From JACQFZ01 sp045810625 (GTDB lineage Bacteria; Pseudomonadota; Gammaproteobacteria; Acidiferrobacterales; Sulfurifustaceae): a DNA stretch of 35,452 nt. The notes beneath the pieces were generated by a model. That model made no database searches and was not told the DNA's origin. It saw only the letters and a program-made list of their open reading frames with translations. Numbering within the stretch: position 1 is the stretch's first letter; the number at the start of each line of letters is the position of its first letter. The translations under genes and the position numbers were made by a program. The stretch covers positions 1 to 35,452 of the forward strand of contig JBJMVQ010000060.1 in NCBI GenBank assembly GCA_045810625.1. Reading direction: 5' to 3'. Shown in pieces: positions 25,001-34,400 of the stretch.

Positions 25001-25030
25001 TTGACGGCGCTTATAGACTGCGTCTAAATT
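25001..25030 (+). promoter_or_regulatory. Promoter of di-haem oxidoreductase unit 3
   Basis: TTGACG (25001-25006) and TAAATT (25025-25030) with an 18-nt spacer, in the context GTCTAAATTTCGCACGCTG. It aligns with the promoters at 23074 and 21012. Confidence 0.55.
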
Positions 25031-25037
25031 TCGCACG

Positions 25038-25314
25038 CTGTTGCGATAAAGGACTAAACCAATCCGCAACAGTTGGTTAGGGAGGAGCAATGGAACTGCC
25101 TTACTCGGTTCGTTCAGCCGTCATTCCGTTCGTCCGTTTCCCGTCGCTCCACTCTGAGCCGTGCAGTGGGCCCAGACGGTCGTGGTCATTTGTGACCATG
25201 ACCATTTGGTAGTGCAGCACGCGTGTTAACGGAGCAGTGATTCCACGGAATGAGCCGTGCCCGCTTTGTCATGGTGCTCCGTTGGTGCGCGTCAAAAACA
25301 ACCAAGGAGTACCA
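25038..25314 (+). promoter_or_regulatory. Structured leader of di-haem unit 3, with possible pseudoknot
   Basis: Stem CTGTTGCG (25038-25045) / CGCAACAG (25065-25072), eight perfect pairs. Its loop holds CTAAACCAA (25054-25062), which can pair with TTGGTTAG (25073-25080) directly after the stem, giving an H-type pseudoknot that abuts AGGGAGGAGC (25079-25088). That element pairs with GCTCCACTCT (25146-25155) at nine of ten positions. GCAGCACGCG (25214-25223) is shared with leader 2. The leader 1/2 GGGAGGGGA block is reduced to GGAGC at 25231-25235. Confidence 0.6.
25090..25212 (+). CDS. Possible leader peptide of unit 3 (40 aa)
   Basis: ATG at 25090 follows GGGAGGAGCA and opens a 40-codon frame starting MELPYSVRSAVIPF and ending in VTMTIW before TAG. 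The start context (AGGGAGGAnCAATGGA) is nearly identical to unit 2, but the peptides differ completely. It ends 102 nt before the oxidoreductase start. Coding status is uncertain. Confidence 0.4.
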   Translation: MELPYSVRSAVIPFVRFPSLHSEPCSGPRRSWSFVTMTIW

Positions 25315-26688
25315 ATGGAACGTATATCTCCCGCAGTAAAGCGGACGCTGGTCAGCTTATCCGTCGCTGCCTCGTTCGCCGCCGCTACTCTCGCGGCACC
25401 ACAGGCGGCGTTTGCCGCGGTCGACCCCGGCGTCCAGGGCGGCGCCGCCCGCGCGGGCGGTCCGCTTCCCGGCTTAACTGCCGCGGAGCTCGACGCATTC
25501 AACGACGGCAAGGCGGACTTTGCGGAAGCCGAAGGCGTCGGCGACGGTCTCGGTCCCCGCTTCAACCTGGATAGTTGCGGCGGTTGCCATATTCAGCCGG
25601 CAATCGGCGGTACCTCTCCCGCGACGAATCCACAGGTCGCGATTGCGACGGCGTCCGGTGCAAAGAACACCGTACCGTCGTTCATCACCTCGACCGGTCC
25701 CATCCGCGAGGCGCGGTTCATCAGGAAGGCGGACGGTACGGCGGATGGCGGCGTGCACTCGCTGTTTGTCATCAGCGGTCGTGTCGACTCGACGGGCAAC
25801 GCGACGGGTTGCACGATCACGCAGGACAACTTTGCGACGCAGGTCTCGAACGGCAACGTCATCTTCCGCATTCCGACGCCGGTGTTTGGCGGTGGATTGA
25901 TCGAGATGATCCCCGACGTGCAAATTACCGACAACCTGGCGGCGAACGCTACGGCAAAATCCAACCTCGGCATCAGCGGTAAGGTGAACCGCAACGGCAA
26001 CGACGGCACGATCGCCCACTTCGGTTGGAAGGCGCAGAACAAGTCCCTGCTCCTTTTCTCCGGCGAGGCGTACAACGTCGAGATGGGCATTACGAACGAG
26101 CTGTTCCCGACCGAGCGCGAAGAGAACTTCAACTGCCAGTTCGCGAACCGTCCGAACGACGTGACCGCTCTCGATGGTACCTCGGCGGCGACCGTGTTGA
26201 GCGCGATCGAGAAGTTCGCGAACTTCATGCGCTTCGCGGCGGGCCCGACGCGTTCGACCACTGCACCGGGCGGCTCGACGTCGATCGCCAATGGTGAGGC
26301 GGTCTTCAACAACATCGGTTGCGTGTTGTGCCACACGAAGTCGTTGAAAACGTCCGATGTCGCGACGGTCGCTGCGCTTCGCAGTCAAACCGTCAACCTG
26401 TTCTCGGATCTGGCCGTGCACGATATGGGCCCGGGACTGGCGGACAGCGTGACGCAGGGGCAGGCGCAAGGCGGCGAATTCCGCACCGCGCCGCTCTGGG
26501 GTCTCGGCCAACGCATCTTCTTCTTGCACGATGGTCGTACGAAGGATCTCATTACGGCGATCAACGCGCACAAGAGCGCCGCAAACGCCACTTTCGAGGC
26601 GTCCGAAGCTAACGGCGTGGTCGATAGGTTCAATGCGCTGTCGGATACGTCGAAGCAGGATCTGCTGAACTTCCTGCGCTCGCTGTAA
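25315..26688 (+). CDS. Secreted di-haem oxidoreductase (DHOR/DUF1111), paralogue 3
   Basis: A 457-residue protein, the most diverged of the three. Signal peptide about 1-35 (PQAAFAA). Haem motifs are CGGCH at 88-92 (DSCGGCHIQP) and CVLCH at 336-340. It keeps the MGPGLAD, EFRTAPLWGLGQRIFFLHDGRTKDL and LLNFLRSL blocks but lacks the TSYTSSVVG segment and has FNCQF in place of ASCQF. The start at 25315 (MERIS, AAGGAG upstream) matches its paralogues. The frame is open upstream to 25237 and would add 26 residues including CPLCH, but that would bury the signal peptide. Confidence 0.87.
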   Translation: MERISPAVKRTLVSLSVAASFAAATLAAPQAAFAAVDPGVQGGAARAGGPLPGLTAAELDAFNDGKADFAEAEGVGDGLGPRFNLDSCGGCHIQPAIGGTSPATNPQVAIATASGAKNTVPSFITSTGPIREARFIRKADGTADGGVHSLFVISGRVDSTGNATGCTITQDNFATQVSNGNVIFRIPTPVFGGGLIEMIPDVQITDNLAANATAKSNLGISGKVNRNGNDGTIAHFGWKAQNKSLLLFSGEAYNVEMGITNELFPTEREENFNCQFANRPNDVTALDGTSAATVLSAIEKFANFMRFAAGPTRSTTAPGGSTSIANGEAVFNNIGCVLCHTKSLKTSDVATVAALRSQTVNLFSDLAVHDMGPGLADSVTQGQAQGGEFRTAPLWGLGQRIFFLHDGRTKDLITAINAHKSAANATFEASEANGVVDRFNALSDTSKQDLLNFLRSL

Positions 26689-26713
26689 ACATCGTCTAGT
26701 TGTTCCCCATTCG

Positions 26714-26748
26714 ACGCCGCGGGCAATCCCCGCGGCGTTTTCTTTTTT
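26714..26748 (+). terminator. Intrinsic terminator of unit 3
   Basis: A 10-bp stem ACGCCGCGGG (26714-26723) / CCCGCGGCGT (26729-26738), then a T-rich tail (TTTTCTTTTTT). Same stem as the unit 1 terminator. Confidence 0.9.
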
Positions 26749-26865
26749 GCGATTCTTTCCTTGTTTCGAAGCGCCTGGGGATCGTAGCTGTGCCGGATCC
26801 TTCGATGCTGGCCGCTTTCTTGCTGCTAACGCACTTAATGCGCACGTTTTGCTGATTCGTCTCGC

Positions 26866-26894
26866 TTGACCAAAGGTGGACCCTTGTCTAAACC
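26866..26894 (+). promoter_or_regulatory. Possible promoter of the beta-barrel gene
   Basis: TTGACC (26866-26871), 17-nt spacer, then TAAACC (26889-26894) in the context TTGTCTAAACCGAG. The GTCTAAA core also occurs in the unit 3 promoter. The -10 match is poor, so this is tentative. Confidence 0.35.
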
Positions 26895-26920
26895 GAGTGG
26901 AACGAGGTGAGGGAAACGAG

Positions 26921-27706
26921 ATGAAAAACAAGAGCGGGGGGACGCTGCATCGTGTTGCTGCGGCGCTCGGCATCTTTTTTCTGGTAACTCACGCGGCGTA
27001 CGCGGAACTGAGTGTCGCGACCGGCATCGACTACAGCAGCGGCGACTACGGTACTTCCGAAGAGACCCGCATCACATATGTCCCGCTCACGCTGAAGTAT
27101 GAGACCGAGCGCGCCGTTTTTCGTTTGACGGTTCCTTACCTGCGCATCGATGGCCCTTCGGGCGGCCAGATCATCGGCATCGGACCGGGCGGCCAGCCGA
27201 TTCGCACGCCGACAGGCGCGCGCGCGACAAATCAAGGTCTAGGCGACGTCATTGCGGCAGTGGGCTACAACCTGCTCGATGCCTCCGGCACGTTGCTCGA
27301 CGTGGTCGGCAAAGTGAAACTCGGCACCGCAGACGAAACCAAAGGCTTGGGCACCGGCGAGAACGACTACTCCTTGCAGCTCGATTGGAGTCAGCAGTTT
27401 GGCCGTTTCACGCCAGTCGCGACCATTGGATATCGCATCTACGGCGATCCGCCGGGCGTGAACTTTGACAATGCGCTGTTTGCGTCTGCTGGCGGCATCT
27501 TGAAATACGGCAGCGATATGAGTTTCGGGTTGATCTACGATTTCCGCCAGAGCATCGTGGCCGACACGGACTCGCAACGCGACATAACAGCTTTCATTAG
27601 TTACAAGCTGAACGCGCGTAGAAAGATCCAAGGCTACGTGACCACCGGGCTATCGAACGCCAGCCCCGATTGGGGCGTTGGCGCAATCGCAACGATCGCG
27701 TTCTAG
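26921..27706 (+). CDS. Putative outer-membrane beta-barrel protein
   Basis: A 261-residue exported protein. A signal peptide (about 1-29, AAYA) is followed by alternating beta-strand sequence: ELSVATGIDYSSGDYG, VPLTLKYETERAVFRLTVPYLRI, DVIAAVGYNLLD, PVATIGYRIYG, MSFGLIYDFRQS and GVGAIATIAF. It ends in phenylalanine, the usual C-terminal signal of outer-membrane barrels. It resembles small 12-strand transporter/MetA-type barrels, but I cannot assign a substrate. ATG at 26921 follows GAGG...GGG; a longer frame from 26876 lacks a ribosome site. It follows the third di-haem terminator, so it is a separate unit. Confidence 0.72.
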   Translation: MKNKSGGTLHRVAAALGIFFLVTHAAYAELSVATGIDYSSGDYGTSEETRITYVPLTLKYETERAVFRLTVPYLRIDGPSGGQIIGIGPGGQPIRTPTGARATNQGLGDVIAAVGYNLLDASGTLLDVVGKVKLGTADETKGLGTGENDYSLQLDWSQQFGRFTPVATIGYRIYGDPPGVNFDNALFASAGGILKYGSDMSFGLIYDFRQSIVADTDSQRDITAFISYKLNARRKIQGYVTTGLSNASPDWGVGAIATIAF

Positions 27707-27959
27707 GCTTTCGCTGTTAGGCGCCTGCTCGGCGCGTTGGCGGAATCGTTTAGAACGAGTTCACAGTCGGTCGTTTTGCACGTCGGGTCGCGTCGACACG
27801 CTTGTGCAAATCAGTGACTTGCGCGTTCTTGTTGATCCGTGATCTCCGCAGTGCAACTTCGCTTCGGCTGACTACACTTCTCGAACAGGCAATAGGTATT
27901 CGGTTACAAAAACAAAACGCCATTGCCTGCACAATAAATTGTGGTGGGGGTTTCAAATC

Positions 27960-28301
27960 ATGAAAGTCTTGTGCCGCGTTTTGGCGGTATGCTCGTTGGC
28001 GTGCTGCACAGTCGCATATGCAGCCGATTCAGGTTCGCAGCCGGCTCCGATGCAGCAGGCCGTTAAGAGCTTGGTCAAGAATCACGCGAAAAATCCGGAC
28101 AACCAAGGACTCAATAACGCCGTAGTGCACGTTCAGGAAAATCAAAGACGGTTTGCCGAGAAGCAAAGCGACAACACGCATCCTGAGAACGCGAAGCCCG
28201 AGCGCGTCGAGCGTTTGGAGCGCGCGGAACGGCCCGATCGACCCGACCGTCCCGAGCGGCCTGAACGACCGGAGCGTGTCGCGCACGGTCGCAATCACTA
28301 G
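27960..28301 (+). CDS. Small secreted protein with PER-rich charged tail
   Basis: A 113-residue protein of unknown function. A signal peptide (about 1-22, VAYAAD) contains three cysteines upstream of the cleavage region. The mature part has a helical stretch (MQQAVKSLVKNHAKNPDNQGLNNAVVHVQ) and, from about 80, a highly charged tail of ERLERAERPDRP and PERPERPER repeats ending HGRNH. GTGGGGG lies 12 nt upstream of the ATG. The 253 nt before it hold no other gene that I can support. It precedes the giant SpvB-like gene by 195 nt on the same strand, but a functional link is unproven. Confidence 0.55.
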   Translation: MKVLCRVLAVCSLACCTVAYAADSGSQPAPMQQAVKSLVKNHAKNPDNQGLNNAVVHVQENQRRFAEKQSDNTHPENAKPERVERLERAERPDRPDRPERPERPERVAHGRNH

Positions 28302-28496
28302 CGAAGCTATTCAACTCTTCGCATTCACTCGTCGCATTGTTTGAAGCGTGCTGGGTACGAGAAGTGCTAAGCACGTCTCATCTATTGGAACTATTGCGGC
28401 CAGGACGCTGAATGTGCTTAAGTGAAAAGGCACAGTGTTAGTGCGGTCGTAGGGGCGGCCCACTAAGCAAGAAACGCGGTGAAGTCAGGGGGGAGC

Positions 28497-31400
28497 ATGG
28501 ACTTTCTCGGACGTGTGCGGAGCGCCAAGCGTTGGCTCGGCGCGGGAGTAGGGGCGGTCTCGATAGCGATTGCGGCACTCGTCCTACACGCCGCGGTTCC
28601 CACCGGAGAGACTCTCCCACTCGGTTCTAAAGCCACCCCCTTCACTCTCACCGTTTTTTCTTCGGCAAGTCTTCCACCGGAAGTGCAGGCGCAGGAAGCG
28701 GCGACCGCGCCGAATCTTTTCGATCGCGACACCGGCACCGAACACGTCGCCTACGCGCAGTCGACCGTTGAAGCGGCATTCGAGAGCAGTCAAACGGTTA
28801 GCGCGATCAAAGTCTACGGTGCCGCGCCGTATTTCCTCACCGTGAAGGCCGACGCTGGCGGCGGCTATCAGACCGTCGCCGGCCTCGAGAATTTGAATCT
28901 CACGTTGTTGCCTGCCGGATGGAACACATTCTACGTCGCCACGCCGATAGCGACAGCGAAGCTGCAGTTCGTATTAACACCTGCTACCGGCGGATCGGCG
29001 ACCGGTTTGAAAGAGATCGAGGTGTGGACGACTGCGGCACCGACCAGTGTAAAGAGCGGCGCCGCGCTGCTCGATAAGATGCTCGGCCCCACTCCGCTGC
29101 CGCAGGGCCGGCTCTACACCGCGCTCAATCCGACTGCTAATCCGACGGTCGGCGTGATTACTCCCTCTGGTGATGACACGAGCGACAACACCTTCACCTT
29201 CACGCTCGATCGCGATCCGTCGCACTTTTTGCGCGCGTATCTGACGTATGAACTTTACGGACAGCAGCATTGGGTATCGGTGAGCCGCGTGATCAACAGC
29301 GGTTTCGATTCCACGGCTGGCGGGACCCTTATTCTACCCGCGACAACATGGAGCACGCAGGTCGAGCGCATTAATCCGTCATGGCTAAAGAAGGGCGCCA
29401 ATACGATCAAGTTCTCGGTGCTCTCTTCATCGAGCAAGGACTCAGGCTATACCGTACGCAATGTGCGCGTCCTCGCGGAACTCGATACAGGCGCGAACAT
29501 CGTCGAGACGATCACGCCGAACGAGCCGGATGCGACCGGCACGAACCCCATCGATGCTTTGTATGACGGCGATATCGCGACCGGCTGGAAGCCCTATCCG
29601 TCCGATCAGCCGATCAACGCCGCGACGCCTTCGGTTGAGCTCGGGTTCCGTCGACCCGCGCAAATGGATGCAGTGTCGTTTTATCTGTCAGCGCCTCTAG
29701 ACGGCCAATACCAGCTTTCAATTAAACAAGCCGGTCAATGGAGCGATTATCCCGCCGAACGAGCGAGCACGTTGTCGACGGGCTGGAACACGATTTATCC
29801 ACCTTCGAATACCACGCTGGATCAACGCCTCGTCGAAGGAATAAGACTTAGCTTCTCCGGCGGTTCGAGTAACACGGCAGAGATCCGCGAACTGATGTTT
29901 GTCGGCTCGGCCGTTGGTGGGCGCTCCGTGCCGCCGAAGGTCTTTGTCACCTATCCGGACAACGAACAATTTTATGGGCGCCGCGCCCACTTCCGCGGAT
30001 TCATTGATCCATCGAATAACGGTTCCGGCGAAGCTCAACTGTATGTTGGCGGGACTACTGAAAGTCAGGTAGGCGGCACGTTCGACACCTGGAGATCAAA
30101 AGATCAAGTAGGTCTCGGAACATTGGCCGACAACGACGCGTGGTCTGTCGAAGTCAAAGCCGTCTACCCGAACGGCGAAACGGTAACCACGACGGTTCCG
30201 CTGACGAAACAAATGTCGCAAGCGACTCCCGCCACCGGGGCGCTCGCGGGCTCGGGCACGGGCACCTTCTTCAACAAGAAGAAGAGCAGCGTCACGGTGG
30301 ATGAGGCGAAGCTCGCCGCCGACGCCGGCACCGTCGCGACCGATACCACGATTACGGTCACACCCCTCGATGACAGCAACACGCCGGCGCTCGACGTCGG
30401 CATGATGAACGTCACCAAAGGGCCGCGCCGCGGCTACCGTTTCCTGCCGCATGGCGCGAAGTTCCTGAAGAACGTCACGGTCACGCTGCCTTACGACAAA
30501 GCGCTTATCCCGCCAGGGCACACCGAAGACGACATCAAGACTTTCTACTTCGACGATCAAGCGGGCCGCTGGGTCGCGCTCGATCGCGTCGGTGTCGACA
30601 AGACTAACAAGTTGGTGAACTCACTCACCAACCACTTCACCGACATGATCAACGCGGTCGTGACGGTGCCGGATCATCCGGACGCGGTGTCCTTCAATCC
30701 GACCAGCATGAAGGACATCAAAGCCGCCGATCCGGGCTCGCAGGTGAACCTGATCGAGCCGCCCAAAGGCAACAACATGGGCGACGCGCGAGTCAGCTAC
30801 CCGATCGAAGTCCCGCCGGGCCGCGCGGGCTTACAGCCGCAGTTGGCGGTGCAATACAACTCCTCAGGCGGCAACGGCTGGATGGGACTCGGCTGGGATC
30901 TCTCGCAGCAATCGATCACGGTCGATACGCGCTGGGGCGTGCCCCGGTATGGGCGCAACGAGCAAAACGTCTACGTCAATAAAGAAACCGAAACTTATGT
31001 CTTCAACGGCGAGCAGCTGACGCCGGTTGCGCATCGTGGCGAACTCGTCGACCGCATCGCCGAAAAGATTTTCCATACCCGCGTTGAAGGTCAATTCCGC
31101 AAAATCATTCGGCACGGAAACCACCCGACCAACTACTGGTGGGAGGTAATCGACAAAAACGGCGTACGCTATTTCTGCGGCGGCACGCCTGAACTCGGCC
31201 GTTTGGACGGCGCAACACTCACCGATGGAGACGGCAACGTCTTCAAGTGGTTCGTGACCGAAGTCCGCGATCTCAACGGCAACCGCATGACCTACGCCTA
31301 CGACAAAGTGTCGGATGTCGGCGTCGCTCAAGGGACGGTGCCCGGATTTCAGCTCTACCTGCGCAACATCAACTACACGGGTAGCAGCGCCGCGCCCGGC

Positions 31401-34400
31401 GCATACTCAGTCACGTTCTATCGCGACAGTCAGCTCCCGAACTATTCGCGCCGCCCGGATGTGATGATCGACGCGCGCGGCGGCTTCAAGATGGTAACGG
31501 CCGAGCTGCTGAAGCAGATCGACGTGACGTTCAATAACCAGCTCGTGCGGCGTTATGAGTTTGGCTACAACGAGAATCCGTACGGCGACAATCGGCCGGG
31601 AACGGCGTTCAACAAGACCGTGCTGACGTCCGTGAGCCAGTTCGGCTCGGGCGGACAGTTTTTCAATAAGCACACGTTCAGCTACTTCGACGAGGCTCGC
31701 GACTCAAACGGCAACTACCGCGGGTTCGCGGGCACGACCGATTGGGCGATCGGTAACGATGGTATCGGCCTCGATCTGCTTGGCGAGGGAACCGCGAGCG
31801 TTCTTGGCGGTACTCAAAGCACGACCAAGGGCGGCCATCTGTATGTCGGAATCGGCCCATACGATGGTCAGCTCTGGTCCAAGGTCAACACGAAAGGCGG
31901 CAAGGTTGGGCACAGCCAATCGAACAGCGAAACGCTAGTTACGATGGCCGATGTGAATGGCGATGGACTGCCGGACAAGGTATTCAAAGGCGGCGGCGGA
32001 CTCGCGTATCGGCCCAATCTGTCTGGTCCGAACGGCCAGACGCTCTTCGGCGATCCGGTCTCATTACCCACGCTGCCCGCAATTTCCCGCGAGCACGTCA
32101 CGTCGACGACGATCGGTGCCGAGTCCTATCTGGGGCTGCCGGCGATGTTGGACGTCAATCGCGCGACGACAGAGGCGGATACGTACTTTTCGGACGTGAA
32201 CGGCGACGGCATTCCGGATCTTGTTACCGGTGGTCGCGTTCTTTTCGGCTACCTCAATGCCGAGCGGGTCCCGACCTTCAGTGCGAACAGCGCCGATACG
32301 CCGGTGCCGGTCGGCACCGGAGCGATCGATACGACCGATCTGCTCGAGGACGCGTCCGCCATCCAGGCGGAGCGCGCCGCGAATTTCCCGTTGCTCGACA
32401 CGCTGCGCCGGTGGGTGGCGCCGTATGACGGCGTCGTCAGCATCAACGCTCCGGTTAGGTTGATTCAGGACACGAGCGAGGCGCGCGCGCAATACGACGG
32501 CGCCGACGGTGTGCGCGTGGCGATTCAGCTTGAAGGCGCAGAACTTTGGTCCACGAATATCGGCGCGACGGACTACGCAACGAAGACGCCGACGGGCGTC
32601 AATGCCGTTCCCGTGCGTCGCGGCGACCGCCTGTATTTCCGCGTGCAGTCGATATTCGACGGCGCATTTGACCAAGTAGCGTGGGACCCGGAGATTACTT
32701 ACACGAGCGTCGATACGACTCGTACCGACGTTAATGATCTGGCCGAGTACCGGTATAAGGCATCGAGCGACTTCGTGCTTGCCGGCCGGGGTGGTGCTAC
32801 CGTCACGCTGCCGCTTACCGGAACTCTGCATCTGGGAGGCACGTTCGAGAAGACCGGCGCGACGACGGATGACGCAACGCTGGTCGTGACTAAGAATGGG
32901 GCGGAGCTCTTGCGCCTCAGGCTCGCCGCCGCCGATGCACCGAGCGTCGCGATTTCACAGGATGTCGCCGTCAACAAACTCGATGTCCTCGAGTGGCATG
33001 TTTTCGTCGATTCGCCTATTGATGTGACGCGCGTGCGGCTCCTTCCCGTGGCCTATTACACGGCGGCGGATGGCGTCGATCGCGTTACCGATGACAAAGG
33101 CAATTTTGTCATCCGCGTCGACGCGCCGTACGACATCGATTTTTATCCGGTCAGCACGGCCACGGCTCCGCAGGATTTTTACACGGCGACGGCGACGGGC
33201 ACGTTGCCGGTGCAGGCGCAGGTCGAGATGACCGGCCTCGCGGCGGGCGAAGTCGCGAAAGCGATGTTGACGGTGAAGCGGCGCGGCGCGCTGCTCGCGA
33301 AACAGCCGATCACGATTACCGGTACCGGCGATCCGACCGTCGGTGTCGCGGTCGTGACCTCGGCGAACGTCACGCAGGGCGATCAACTTTTCTTCGATAT
33401 CAGCTCACGCGATCCTTCCTTCGCGTCGAAAGTTTCCTCCTTCGGGGTCACCGTCGGCACGGTTCCGGACAGCCAGGTTGTGCCGGCGGTGTTGCACACG
33501 CCTGCGCCGAGCGGCTTGTTCCCGCAGCCCTACCGCGGCTGGGGGGCTGCGGGCTATAACGGCAACAGCCCGCGCGATACCCAGCCAATCGACCAGTCGG
33601 TATTGGTGGTGAACGATTCTTTTGACACGAATAATGTACGCGCCTACCCGTTCTCTCCGCGTCCGGCTGATGATTTGTGGGGCGGAGTCGACGACTTGGC
33701 GTATGTAAAAGCGGCTGCCGCCAGTTCGTCGCGCCTGGGCCTCGATGACATCCGCGTTCTGACGTCTCAACGGTTCGCCGGCGCATCTGCACCGTCGCGC
33801 GTGTCGCGCTCGGAAAACGTCGCCGGTTCGCTCGGTGTCGGCGGCAGCGAGGGCAGCAGCGAAAGTCAGATTGAATTCCAGGACCTGAACGGCGACCGTT
33901 TCCCGGACGTGATCGGCCACGGCGGCGTGCAGTACAGCCGTGCCGCCGGCGGGCTCGAAGCCTCTACGCGCGGTAACGGCCAGGGAGCGGCACGTAAGAA
34001 CGACAACAGGAGCCTCAATGCGAGTACGGACGGTGCGGGAAACATCGCGCGAGCGATCGGCGACATGCGCGCGGGTGTATCCCCGTTCGGAGCGCGCCCG
34101 GCACAAGATGGCAAGCAGGGTTCGGACATGTCGCCGCTCGGCTTCGGCGGCAGCATCGGTACCGGTACTTCCGACGCAGCATTCGACCTTATCGACGTCA
34201 ACGGCGACGGGTTGCCGGACAAGGTTTTCAATGACGGCAACGTCTCGCTGAATCTCGGTTACAAGTTTGCCCCTGCCGAGCCGTGGCGCGGCGGCATCGT
34301 GAATAACGGTCAGTCGCTGAATGCGGGCGTGAATCTCGGCTTCAACATGAATTTCTACAGTCTTGCCGGCGGCTTGAATCTGGATATCGGTGAGTCGCGT

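Noticed and set aside
21104..25212. The three leader ORFs as one conserved peptide family
   Set aside because: Their sequences and lengths (15, 41 and 40 aa) do not align; only the start context is shared, so no common peptide function is claimed.
25237..25314. In-frame upstream extension of the third di-haem gene encoding CPLCHG, a haem-motif lookalike
   Set aside because: The paralogues start at MER, a ribosome site precedes 25315, and the extension would bury the signal peptide. The CxxCH is probably chance.
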